This document shows, in pieces, positions 1 through 6,405 of a stretch of DNA of 7,487 nt (position 1 is its first letter; each line of letters begins with the position of its first letter). Both the position numbers and the translations under genes were made by a program. This stretch comes from Propionibacteriaceae bacterium (GTDB taxonomy: Bacteria; Actinomycetota; Actinomycetes; Propionibacteriales; Propionibacteriaceae), in assembly GCA_030544185.1 (NCBI GenBank), contig JAUNRO010000155.1:1-7487 (forward strand). Reading direction: 5' to 3'. Below the pieces are notes generated by a model, which ran no database searches, was not told the DNA's origin, and worked only from the letters and a program-made list of their open reading frames with translations.

Positions 1-183
1 ACCACCATCGTGGTCCTCGACACCGGAACCCGCCCCGCCGCCGAGATCGCGGCCGCGGCCCGGGACCGGGGGATCGCGGTCTCGGCGCTGGGCGCGCGCA
101 TGGTGCGCGCGGTCACTCACCTGGGAGTCGGCGCCGACGACGCCCGGACCGCCGGCCGGGTGCTCGGCGAAGTGCTCGCCTGA
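1..183 (+). CDS. L-threonine aldolase-like protein, C-terminal part (5' end outside window)
   Basis: An open frame runs from the first base to a TGA at 181-183 and gives 60 residues. The segment ALGARMVRAVTHLGV followed by an acidic DD and a closing helix (AGRVLGEVLA) resembles the end of the small domain of low-specificity threonine aldolases. Those are PLP-dependent fold-type I enzymes that cleave L-threonine to glycine and acetaldehyde, and their C-terminus typically reads R-x-V-T-H-x-x-V followed by acidic residues. The catalytic lysine and PLP pocket would lie upstream of the window, so activity cannot be judged. The gene ends 16 bases before the convergent oxidase gene, and no obvious terminator lies between them. 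Another fold-type I aminotransferase-like enzyme is possible, but the RMVRAVTHLGV block favours threonine aldolase. Confidence 0.72.
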   Translation, partial: TTIVVLDTGTRPAAEIAAAARDRGIAVSALGARMVRAVTHLGVGADDARTAGRVLGEVLA

Positions 184-199
184 CCCGCCGGCGTCCTGC

Positions 200-1915
200 T
201 CAGGCCGTCATCATCTGCCGCAACAGTGGCGAGTCATAGATCCGGTGCGGATCCAGCCGGTCGAAGATCGCCACCGCGTCGGCGAACCGGGCACCGGCCG
301 GCTGGCCCTTGTCGAAGGACTCGGGGATGCGCTGGCTGATGAACTCGTTGGAGGTGTAGGCGCCTTCGGACGTGAAACCCCATGCCTTTGACCACTCGAC
401 CCGGATGCCGGTGCGATCGGTGTCGAACAGCCGCCACATCGTGTCCTCGAACTCGGCATAGAACTCCGGGGCATGCGGTGTGCGCGGCAGCGACAGCGTG
501 CCGATCCAGACCGCGGTGTCCCACTCGGGATGATCCGGGCGGCGCCGGGTGGGGGAGAGCAGGGCCTCGACCGCACCGTTGACCGTGGAATCGGCGGGAT
601 CGTCGATACCGGATACGCGGATCTCGATGGGGCCGTTCATCGGCCACCGCCGCCGGCTGCGATAGGCCTGCACCTGCGCCTCATGAGCCTTGTAGAACTC
701 GTGGAGCACCCACTGCACGTCCGAGCGCTTGCACAGCACCACATAGCCGCTGGAGGTCATCAGCAGGGTGTTCGCCCGGACATAGCGCATCAGGGCCGAG
801 GACCGGCCCCACAGATCCCGCAGGGCCAGCAGGCTGCTGGAGGTGATCTGCGCCATGAGCTGACCGAACGCCGGGGTCCTGCTCTGGTTGTTGACCACGG
901 AGGTGATCATGTTCTGCAGCGGCCGCGGGATCGCATCTGCGAACACATAGTTGTAGGGACCCAGGGCCGGGATTGCGCCGAACGGCGGCAGGATCGGCGA
1001 GGCGAGCGACCAGGTCTTGGTCCACGGATTGGACGTGAACGGGAACCAGGTGATCTCGATCCGGCCGGTCGAGGCCAGCTCGCGGTCGATCGTGCGCCGG
1101 CTCGAGCCCGGGGCGCCGAGCACCTCGGAGCCGCGCGTCCAGATGTTGCTCCGGCAGCGCATGTGCTGGCCGGGGCCGTGGCGCAGCGTGACCTGGGTGA
1201 GGAAGACGCGGCCCAGGCCGACGAGCAGGGCGCCCATATCGGGATGCGTGCGGTCGAAGGCCCTGGCGACATAGCTGCCGGTCTCCTCGTCCCAGACCAC
1301 AGCGCGCAGGGTGGTGACGATGTTCGCCACGGCGCCGAAGCTGTGGCCGGTGGGCTTGCGTTCTCGGTTGGCCGGCACCCCCGTGCCATGCCCGGCGATC
1401 TGCAGGACACCGGCGATCGAGACCGAGCCGACGGCCGGGTGATGGGCGATGCTGCGGCCCCGCCAGTCGAGGTGGTTGAGGATCGCATCGAGGCTGGCGC
1501 CGGCGCCCGCGGTCACGGTGGTGCTGTTCGAAGTGACCCGGTTGATCGACTGCATGTTCACCATGAGGATCTGGGCATCCCTCGTTCCGTTTGCAACAGC
1601 AAACGGCGACCAGTTGTGCGAGTAGCCCAACGGACGGATCGTCCAGCCATTCGCATGGGCCCAGTTCGCGAGTGCGACAACGGTGTCCTCGCTCTGGGCC
1701 GTCACGTGCCAAAGGGGCGACGTGACGACTTCGCGGGACCAATTCTGATAACGCTGCAAATAAGGGCGTACGCCCGAGGGCAGCGATGGCGGGCTCGGCT
1801 GCTCGGCATGCGCCGCATCGATCCGCCCGGCCGGCACCCAGCCCCCGGCCAGCGCGACGGCGCCGGCGCTAACGGCTGCGCCGCGCAGGAAATTTCTCCG
1901 CGAAAGTCCTCCCAT
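200..1915 (-). CDS. Tat-exported type II cholesterol oxidase family flavoprotein (covalent FAD)
   Basis: This 571-residue protein belongs to the vanillyl-alcohol-oxidase fold family (FAD_binding_4 plus the cholesterol oxidase substrate-binding domain). Known members oxidise cholesterol to cholest-4-en-3-one with release of hydrogen peroxide, outside the cell. Residues 5-11 (SRRNFLR) form a twin-arginine motif, followed by a short hydrophobic stretch and a likely AHA cleavage site near residue 37. From memory of the Brevibacterium sterolicum enzyme BCO2, several blocks align: QNWSREV (57-63), LANWAHANGW (82-91), IRPLGYSHNW (93-102) with His100 at the FAD-linking position, a glycine-rich FAD segment around 164-180, Glu287 in EITWFPFT, Glu431 and Arg433 in NGPIEIR, and EWSKAWGF (507-514). 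Glu287, Glu431 and Arg433 match the BCO2 active-site Glu311, Glu475 and Arg477. Gly472 appears to replace Asn516. The ATG at 1913-1915 has a purine-rich SD upstream and starts a complete Tat signal. No other steroid gene is visible, so the sterol substrate is inferred from family. Confidence 0.88.
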   Translation of the reverse strand: MGGLSRRNFLRGAAVSAGAVALAGGWVPAGRIDAAHAEQPSPPSLPSGVRPYLQRYQNWSREVVTSPLWHVTAQSEDTVVALANWAHANGWTIRPLGYSHNWSPFAVANGTRDAQILMVNMQSINRVTSNSTTVTAGAGASLDAILNHLDWRGRSIAHHPAVGSVSIAGVLQIAGHGTGVPANRERKPTGHSFGAVANIVTTLRAVVWDEETGSYVARAFDRTHPDMGALLVGLGRVFLTQVTLRHGPGQHMRCRSNIWTRGSEVLGAPGSSRRTIDRELASTGRIEITWFPFTSNPWTKTWSLASPILPPFGAIPALGPYNYVFADAIPRPLQNMITSVVNNQSRTPAFGQLMAQITSSSLLALRDLWGRSSALMRYVRANTLLMTSSGYVVLCKRSDVQWVLHEFYKAHEAQVQAYRSRRRWPMNGPIEIRVSGIDDPADSTVNGAVEALLSPTRRRPDHPEWDTAVWIGTLSLPRTPHAPEFYAEFEDTMWRLFDTDRTGIRVEWSKAWGFTSEGAYTSNEFISQRIPESFDKGQPAGARFADAVAIFDRLDPHRIYDSPLLRQMMTA

Positions 1916-1917
1916 GA

Positions 1918-1926
1918 TCCTTCCCC
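1918..1926 (-). promoter_or_regulatory. Ribosome binding site of the oxidase gene
   Basis: On the minus strand the bases GGGGAAGGA precede the ATG at 1915. GGGGA lies 6 bases from the start and AAGGA only 2. This supports the start that yields an intact Tat signal peptide, and it contrasts with the SD-less genes elsewhere in the window. Confidence 0.55.
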
Positions 1927-1999
1927 TGATTCCCCGGTGACCGCACTCCGCTGGTCATACGTCCAATAAGTTAGCGGTTCTCAGGAAATTTTGGGTCGG

Positions 2000-2005
2000 T
2001 ACGGT
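2000..2005 (+). promoter_or_regulatory. Putative -10 hexamer (TACGGT) of a leaderless MBL-fold transcript
   Basis: TACGGT fits the actinobacterial TAnnnT -10 pattern and is followed by exactly 6 bases before the ATG at 2012, so transcription would begin at the start codon. Only a weak SD-like GGTGG precedes that ATG, which fits leaderless initiation. The same layout is seen before two other genes in this window. Confidence 0.4.
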
Positions 2006-2011
2006 GGTGTT

Positions 2012-2650
2012 ATGCAAATCACGCACCTTGGCCATTCGACCGTGCTGCTTGACATCGACGGTGTCCGATTGCTGATCGATCCGGGCGCATTCTCCGATGC
2101 CTGGCATGACCTCACCGAGCTCGACGCGATCCTCGTCACGCACCTGCACGGCGACCACGTCGATCCCCAGCACCTGCCCGCACTCCTCGCGGCCAACCCG
2201 GACGCCCGCCTGCTCGTCGAGCCGAGTGTTCCCGACACGGTCGACCTGCCCACCGCTCAGCGCCTCCCCGCCGAGACCAGCGTGCGTGTCGGCGGCGTTC
2301 TCGTGCACACCGTCGGCGGCGAACACGCCGTCATCCACCGCGATATCCCCATGGTCGGCAACATCGGCCTGGTCATCTCCGCCGAGGGTCATCCCACGCT
2401 CTTCCACCCCGGCGACTCCCTCGCCGCCTGCCCGCCCGGCATCGACGTCCTCGCCCTGCCCGCCATGGGGCCCTGGGCCGCCCTCAAGGAGCACATCGAC
2501 TTCACTCGCACCATCGGCGCGCCCCTTGGATTTCCTATTCATGACGGGCTCATCAACGACCGCGGCTGGAAACTCATCACCGATCGCATCAGCGACCTCA
2601 CCGAGACCCGCCTCCACGACTATCGCGACGGCAACCCCCACGCCGTCTAG
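2012..2650 (+). CDS. Metallo-beta-lactamase-fold hydrolase (UlaG/YycJ-like small MBL protein)
   Basis: This 212-residue cytoplasmic protein has no signal peptide. The metal-binding signature THLHGDH gives His44, His46, Asp48 and His49. His105 (GGEH), Asp135 (HPGD) and His177 (PIHDG) are at positions expected for the remaining ligands of a binuclear, usually zinc or manganese, site. The N-terminus MQITHLGHSTVLLD is typical for the stand-alone UlaG-like 'L-ascorbate lactonase/predicted Zn-dependent hydrolase' group, whose members act on lactones, phosphoesters or unknown small molecules. The substrate cannot be told from sequence. I chose the ATG at 2012 because the family usually begins at that M-x-I-T-H-x-G-H block. 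A TTG at 1991 would add seven unlikely residues, although AGGA lies just upstream of it. The gene ends 39 bases from the convergent kinase gene. Confidence 0.9.
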   Translation: MQITHLGHSTVLLDIDGVRLLIDPGAFSDAWHDLTELDAILVTHLHGDHVDPQHLPALLAANPDARLLVEPSVPDTVDLPTAQRLPAETSVRVGGVLVHTVGGEHAVIHRDIPMVGNIGLVISAEGHPTLFHPGDSLAACPPGIDVLALPAMGPWAALKEHIDFTRTIGAPLGFPIHDGLINDRGWKLITDRISDLTETRLHDYRDGNPHAV

Positions 2651-2689
2651 TCGGCGTTCGCCCTGCGCCGCGCGGACACTCGTTGCCGA

Positions 2690-4786
2690 TCAGAGCACGA
2701 ACAGCGTGACCGTCGAACCCTCCGGAGCCTGCTGGCCGGCGGGCGGATCGGTGCGCAGGGCATAGCCGATGTCGAGAAAGTTCTCACCGGGCTTGGTCTC
2801 GACCTTGAAGCCCGCATCGGTCAGCTGCTTGGTGGCCTGATCGGTCGGGAGGGCCTTGATCTCGGGCACGCGCACGAGGGCCGGGCCGATGGAGCGGACG
2901 AGCGTGATCGTGTCCCCGCGCTTGCCGAAGCCCTGATGCGGGTTCTGCGAGATGATCGCGCCGGCCGCAACACTCGGGGAATGCGCCGTGCGCACGACGA
3001 CCTTGAAGCCGGCCTGCTCGAGGTTCGCCTGGGCCTGATCGGCTCCGCGGCCGGACTGGTTGGCGATGCGGATGGGCTGCGGGCCCTTGGACAGCGTCAG
3101 GTCGATCTGAGCATCGCGACGCATGGGCTCGCCGGGCTCCGCGGAGGTCGCGGTCACGAGACCGGGGGCGAGTTCCTCGTGCCAGTCCTCGTTGACCGTG
3201 CCGACGCCCAGATTCGCCTCGGCCAGCATCTTCGTGGCGTCGTCCTTGCTCATCCCGATGACCCGCGGCATCGCGAACCGCTCCGGCCCCTTCGAGACCG
3301 TGATCGCGACGGTGCCACCGCGGTCGATATCCGCGCCCGCCGCCGGCTCGGTGGAGATCACGACCCCCGCGGGCTCGGTCTCGCTGAAGGCTTCATTGAT
3401 CTGAACGCCGAGGCCCTGCCCCTCGGCTGTCTCGACGGCTGTGGCCTGGGGCATCCCGGCGACCGCTGGCGTGGCGACGAAGCGGCCGTCGAACGTCCAC
3501 CACACGCCACCACCGGTGAGCGTCAGCACCACCAGCAGCACCAGCGCAACCATCCGGCGCCGGCGCGCGATGGTCCCGGGCGGAGCGTGGCGGCCCCGCG
3601 GCCGATCCTCGTGCACCTCCCGCTCCGGTGTCCGCGACATGGCCGGCTGGCGCGTGGTCGGTGGCGACTGCGGAGAGCGAGCCGAACGGGGCGAGCGCAC
3701 CGCGCCCACCGCCTGCGTACCCGCCCATTCCCTGCGGCCCCGCTCGCGGATCTCCGCCGAGCCACGGCTCTCCTCCGCGTCCCGCTCGGCCTCAGGGACA
3801 TATTCCTCGAGCTCGATCGGACCCTCGTAGTCGTGGGGCGCGGTGTCCTCGAGGTCCACAAATTTCGCGCTGAACGCCGCGGTCAGCGCCGGGTCGTCCA
3901 TCACTCCGTGGGACAGGGCGTCCAGCGCCCGCCGCGTCATCGAGCGGAACTCCCGCGCGTCGTGCGGGCGACGATCGGGCTCGCGCTGGGTGGCGGCGCG
4001 CACCAGCGCGTCCAGATAGGGCGGGATGCCGTTGCGCGAAACCTGCCAGGACGTGTCGAGACGCGTCGAGGGGGCGGGGATGCGGTTGTGGACGTGGGCG
4101 TACGCCACCTGGATCGGCGTCTCGCCCTTGTAGGGCTTCGTCCCCGTCAGCAGCTCGAACAGCACGACCCCGGTCGAATAGACGTCGGAGCGCGTGTCCG
4201 CCTTGCCATGCAGGACGAGCTCGGGCGGCAGATAGGAGACGGTCCCGATGAGTACGCCCTGGGTGGCGGTCGCGGTGTGTGCGCTGATCGCTCGCGCCAG
4301 GCCGAAGTCGGCGACCTTGAGCTGGCCCCGGTCGGAGATGAGCACGTTCTCCGGCTTGATGTCGCGATGGACCAGGCCGTTCTCGTGGGCGGCGCAGAGT
4401 GCGGCGAGGATCAGGTCGATCAGCTCCAGCGCCTTCTGCGGGTCCATGGGGGTGTCGGCGCTGATCACATTCCGCAGCGTGCAGCCCTCGACATATTCCA
4501 TGACGATGTATGCCCGGCCGACGTCGTGGCCCTGATCGAACACGCCGACGACATTCGGGTGACAGAGTTTTGCGGCCGAGCGCGCCTCGCGGTCGAATTT
4601 GCGAGAGAAATCCTCGTCCTCACCGAGGCCGTCGTGCATGACCTTCACTGCCACCACGCGGCCGAGCCGCATATCCGTCGCCCGATAGACCGTGGCCATC
4701 CCGCCGCGGGCCAGGCGCTGCAGGATCTGATAGCGACCGTCCAGCACAGCGCCGACCAGGGGGTCACCGATGCTGGTAGTAGTCAC
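2690..4786 (-). CDS. Transmembrane Ser/Thr protein kinase with four PASTA domains (PknB/PknL type)
   Basis: This 698-residue single-pass membrane kinase should sense cell-wall material outside and phosphorylate proteins inside. The kinase domain (about 18-290) is complete: glycine loop ARGGMATVY (26-34), ATP-binding Lys48 with Glu67, catalytic HRDIKPEN (140-147, Asp142), DFG 160-162, and an activation loop rich in threonines (171, 173, 175) for autophosphorylation. A charged Arg/Pro/Ser-rich juxtamembrane linker (about 335-410) leads to a transmembrane helix at about 411-430. Four PASTA repeats follow (about 434-501, 502-570, 571-635, 636-698). PASTA domains bind muropeptides or lipid II in homologous kinases. 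The start is a GTG with GGAG 6 bases upstream. The nearby polyprenyl synthase gene on the same strand resembles the idsA-pknL neighbourhood of mycobacteria and corynebacteria, so this may be the PknL orthologue rather than the division-cluster PknB. That assignment is inference from context. Confidence 0.95.
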   Translation of the reverse strand: MTTTSIGDPLVGAVLDGRYQILQRLARGGMATVYRATDMRLGRVVAVKVMHDGLGEDEDFSRKFDREARSAAKLCHPNVVGVFDQGHDVGRAYIVMEYVEGCTLRNVISADTPMDPQKALELIDLILAALCAAHENGLVHRDIKPENVLISDRGQLKVADFGLARAISAHTATATQGVLIGTVSYLPPELVLHGKADTRSDVYSTGVVLFELLTGTKPYKGETPIQVAYAHVHNRIPAPSTRLDTSWQVSRNGIPPYLDALVRAATQREPDRRPHDAREFRSMTRRALDALSHGVMDDPALTAAFSAKFVDLEDTAPHDYEGPIELEEYVPEAERDAEESRGSAEIRERGRREWAGTQAVGAVRSPRSARSPQSPPTTRQPAMSRTPEREVHEDRPRGRHAPPGTIARRRRMVALVLLVVLTLTGGGVWWTFDGRFVATPAVAGMPQATAVETAEGQGLGVQINEAFSETEPAGVVISTEPAAGADIDRGGTVAITVSKGPERFAMPRVIGMSKDDATKMLAEANLGVGTVNEDWHEELAPGLVTATSAEPGEPMRRDAQIDLTLSKGPQPIRIANQSGRGADQAQANLEQAGFKVVVRTAHSPSVAAGAIISQNPHQGFGKRGDTITLVRSIGPALVRVPEIKALPTDQATKQLTDAGFKVETKPGENFLDIGYALRTDPPAGQQAPEGSTVTLFVL

Positions 4787-4792
4787 GTTGCG

Positions 4793-4796
4793 CTCC
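4793..4796 (-). promoter_or_regulatory. Ribosome binding site deciding the GTG start of the kinase
   Basis: GGAG on the minus strand lies 6 bases before GTG at 4784-4786. It supports this non-ATG start, which places a short 17-residue N-terminus before the GRYQILQRL opening of the kinase domain. Confidence 0.6.
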
Positions 4797-4841
4797 GAAA
4801 GACAAGTTGGGAAGTTGAGCCGCGTGCTGAGCCTGAGCCGC

Positions 4842-4847
4842 AGTCTA
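4842..4847 (-). promoter_or_regulatory. Putative -10 hexamer (TAGACT) of the kinase gene
   Basis: TAGACT on the minus strand fits TAnnnT and would give a leader of roughly 50 bases containing the GGAG ribosome binding site. No good -35 is visible 16-18 bases upstream. The call rests on the hexamer and its place in the 167-base gap between divergent genes. Confidence 0.3.
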
Positions 4848-4941
4848 GGCAGGGATTGCGGACGAAGTGGGGCAACAATGTCGGGGTGTCGTGGTATCGA
4901 TCGCGCGCAGGTTTCCCCTTCAGTAGGCCCTGGTCGAGGTC

Positions 4942-4947
4942 TAACCT
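4942..4947 (+). promoter_or_regulatory. Putative -10 hexamer (TAACCT) of a leaderless membrane-protein transcript
   Basis: TAACCT is followed by 6 bases (GAGCTC) and then the ATG at 4954. TTCAGT at 4919-4924, with a 17-base spacer, is a weak -35 candidate. No Shine-Dalgarno sequence can fit between this hexamer and the start except the short GAG, so initiation on a leaderless mRNA is likely. Confidence 0.45.
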
Positions 4948-4953
4948 GAGCTC

Positions 4954-5505
4954 ATGCGGGCGCTGCAGGTGATCTATTCGTTCTTTCTCGGGCTGGCGCT
5001 GGTCGCGTTCGTCGGCATCGGCGTCGACACGTTTTATCCGCGGCCGAAGGTGGACTTCACCTATCCCACCGACCCCAACCCGACTCCCGAACAGCTCGAG
5101 GCCCAGCAGGCGCAGGCGGACGCGTACGCCCCCCTGATCGATGCCTGGAATCTGAACACCAGCATCATCCTGCTGGTGATTGCGACCGCAATCCTCATCG
5201 TCGCGCTGGTCCTGCCCGAACGGCTCGTGGTGCTGAGCAATGGCATGCTCCTCGGCGGGCTGTTCACGCTGTTCTATGCGGTGGTGACCTCCTGGTCGAA
5301 CGAGCACATCCTGCGCTTCGTCGTGATCGCGATCGCGCTCACCGTGACGGTCGTCGTCGGGTGGAGGAAATTCCGCGCGCGCCCGGTCGCGGCTGACGGC
5401 GCCGCTCCCGAGGGTGCTGCTCCCGAGGGCGCCGCCGTCCTGGAGAACCGCGTTGCTGAGCTGGAGCAGCGCTTCGACGCGCTGCGCAAGGCCCTTGGCG
5501 GCTGA
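4954..5505 (+). CDS. Four-helix membrane protein with coiled-coil C-terminal tail, function unknown
   Basis: I do not recognise this 183-residue protein as a named family. Hydrophobic segments at about 6-24, 69-87, 91-112 and 119-137 suggest four transmembrane helices. A polar loop of some 40 residues between the first two (Pro-rich, then Glu/Gln/Ala-rich) probably faces outside. The basic WRKFRAR at 137-143 marks the cytoplasmic side of the last helix. The tail holds a duplicated APEGA pentapeptide (about 150-160) and a short coiled coil (163-181, ENRVAELEQRFDALRKALGG region) that could drive oligomerisation. The gene is divergent from the PASTA kinase across 167 bases, so shared regulation or a cell-envelope role is possible but unproven. 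It ends 19 bases from the convergent barstar gene. Actinobacterial genomes often carry uncharacterised proteins of this layout. Confidence 0.85.
   Translation: MRALQVIYSFFLGLALVAFVGIGVDTFYPRPKVDFTYPTDPNPTPEQLEAQQAQADAYAPLIDAWNLNTSIILLVIATAILIVALVLPERLVVLSNGMLLGGLFTLFYAVVTSWSNEHILRFVVIAIALTVTVVVGWRKFRARPVAADGAAPEGAAPEGAAVLENRVAELEQRFDALRKALGG
5404..5433 (+). repeat. Two-copy 15-base tandem repeat in the membrane-protein gene
   Basis: GCTCCCGAGGG recurs at 5404-5414 and 5419-5429 within two 15-base units that differ only in their last bases. They encode two APEGA pentapeptides in the linker before the coiled coil. Such units can expand or contract by slippage and would change only linker length. 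Confidence 0.7.
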
Positions 5506-5524
5506 CCCGCGCGTACCAAAGAGA

Positions 5525-5893
5525 TCAGATCAGGACGACCGCGAAGGCCGGTTCCTGGGTGACCCGATCACCGAGGACGTGGCGCAGCCGCGCCCAGTCG
5601 TCGGCGTGATAGACGGCGAAATCCTGCCAGCCCTCCCAGACCAGCACGGTGGGCTCGGTCAGGTCGGTCAGGCAGTCCCACAGCGCGTCGAGGTTCTGCC
5701 CGTAATAGTCCGGAAATCCGAGCGCTCGGCCGATCCCGCTCAGCACCCCCGGACGGTCACTGACCCGAGCCAGTTCGCCAACGGTCCAACCGTGGCTCTG
5801 CAGCTGGCGGACGAGGTCACTCGGCGGCCGGCCGAGGCGGTAGACACCGGGGGTTCGCCGGATCAATCCGGCGGGGATGTCGCGGAGGCTCAT
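5525..5893 (-). CDS. Barstar-family ribonuclease inhibitor
   Basis: This 122-residue cytoplasmic protein has the barstar signature FPDYYGQNLDALWDCLTDL at 60-78. By alignment with Bacillus amyloliquefaciens barstar (recalled from memory), Tyr63, Asp69, Trp72, Asp73 and Cys74 match barstar Tyr29, Asp35, Trp38, Asp39 and Cys40. In barstar Tyr29, Asp35 and Asp39 are contacts that block the barnase active site. The C-terminal strand AFAVVLI matches the closing beta strand of the family. The protein is longer than the 90-residue Bacillus form because of about 35 extra N-terminal residues. The ATG at 5891-5893 overlaps the stop of the ribonuclease gene by 4 bases (ATGA) and has its own strong SD. 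Its role is to neutralise the ribonuclease before export, or incoming ribonucleases of the same type. Confidence 0.93.
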   Translation of the reverse strand: MSLRDIPAGLIRRTPGVYRLGRPPSDLVRQLQSHGWTVGELARVSDRPGVLSGIGRALGFPDYYGQNLDALWDCLTDLTEPTVLVWEGWQDFAVYHADDWARLRHVLGDRVTQEPAFAVVLI

Positions 5894-6405
5894 CGTCGAA
5901 TCCTCTTGAACGTCGCGTAATGATCGTCTGTCCAGTAATGGATTCGATCATTGTCGCCCGTCACGATCCGCCGCGCCCCGCGATTGCGCGAACCAGGGGT
6001 GTCCACCGTGTACTCCCGGTAGTATCCGCGCCGCTCCTGCGGAAGGATCCCCTCGTAGTTGCCGAAGGTCGACCCGTCCTTGTCATAGGGGAACGGCCCG
6101 CCGCGATCGATCAACTCCAGCGTCCGGTGGGCTTCCCGCGGCAGATCGGCGGCCGCGATCCAGGCCAGCCCGGAGACGGGGTCGGTGGCTCGATCGGGGG
6201 AACGCGCGGCGGTCGTGCCTGGGCGCGCCGGTGCTGTGGTGCCGGTCGCCGTGGCGGGCGGGGTGGTGGTCTGGGCCCAGGAGGTGGGCTGCGCCGTGGT
6301 GGGCGTACGCCCGCTCCCGCCGGTCCCGCCGCCCAGCAACAGCCAGGCACCCAGCACGATCAGCACGAGGACCGCGAGCGCGGCCCACGGTTTCCGGTTC
6401 GTCAC
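5890..6405 (-). CDS. Membrane-anchored or secreted RNase Sa/barnase-family guanyl-specific ribonuclease
   Basis: This 171-residue protein has a short basic N-terminus, a hydrophobic segment (about 7-25), a Thr/Pro/Ala-rich linker (26-75) and a microbial ribonuclease domain (about 77-171). Enzymes of this type cleave RNA after guanosine through a 2',3'-cyclic phosphate. Compared with Streptomyces RNase Sa (recalled from memory), the blocks GPFPYDKDG (103-111), YYREYTVDTPG (128-138), RGARRIVTG (142-150) and DDHYATF (160-166) align. They place Glu131, Arg146 and His162 at the catalytic Glu54, Arg69 and His85, and Glu118 at the guanine-binding Glu41. RNase Sa's single disulfide is absent: this protein has no cysteine. 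No clear signal-peptidase site follows the hydrophobic segment, so it may stay anchored with the RNase outside. The GTG start overlaps the preceding stop by 4 bases (GTGA), has no SD, and is probably translated by coupling. Confidence 0.93.
   Translation of the reverse strand: MTNRKPWAALAVLVLIVLGAWLLLGGGTGGSGRTPTTAQPTSWAQTTTPPATATGTTAPARPGTTAARSPDRATDPVSGLAWIAAADLPREAHRTLELIDRGGPFPYDKDGSTFGNYEGILPQERRGYYREYTVDTPGSRNRGARRIVTGDNDRIHYWTDDHYATFKRIRR
5901..5907 (-). promoter_or_regulatory. Strong ribosome binding site of the barstar gene inside the ribonuclease gene
   Basis: AAGAGGA on the minus strand lies 7 bases before the barstar ATG, within the last codons of the ribonuclease gene. The ribonuclease itself starts at GTG without a visible SD. 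The operon therefore appears built to make more inhibitor than toxin from one message. Confidence 0.6.

Larger units (their letters stand above)
1916..2011. promoter_or_regulatory. Divergent promoter region between oxidase and MBL-fold gene
   Basis: This 96-base gap must hold promoters for two genes that point away from each other. It is locally AT-richer (1957-1993) than its surroundings. The hexamer at 1967-1972 reads TAAGTT on the plus strand, and the overlapping minus-strand sequence contains TAACTT, so this near-palindromic spot could serve as -10 in either direction. A further TACGGT at 2000-2005 sits 6 bases before the MBL start codon. No convincing TTGACA-like -35 was found in either direction. 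Confidence 0.4.

Noticed and set aside
473..1969. Long open frame of about 498 codons on the plus strand
   Set aside because: It lies antisense to the cholesterol-oxidase gene, its Arg/Gly/Ala/His-rich product shows no family motif, and the minus strand has clear homology. It is an artefact of high-GC codon bias.
1991..2011. TTG start for the MBL-fold gene, seven codons upstream of the chosen ATG
   Set aside because: AGGA precedes it at a short distance, but the added residues are atypical and the family usually starts at the MQITHLGHS-like block.
1955..2641. Minus-strand open frame opposite the MBL-fold gene
   Set aside because: The plus-strand frame encodes the HxHxDH metal site. The opposing product is low-complexity Gly/Asp/Val text without motifs.
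2651..2689. Terminator between the convergent MBL-fold and kinase genes
   Set aside because: Only a 5-bp CGGCG/CGCCG stem with a 9-base loop is visible and there is no T-tract. This is too weak to call in such GC-rich DNA.
2936..4972. Long open frame of about 678 codons on the plus strand
   Set aside because: It is antisense to the PASTA kinase, has an Arg/Asp/His/Gly-biased composition and no recognisable domain. The kinase frame carries every catalytic motif.
5506..5524. Terminator between the convergent membrane-protein and barstar genes
   Set aside because: The gap is only 19 bases and shows no inverted repeat.
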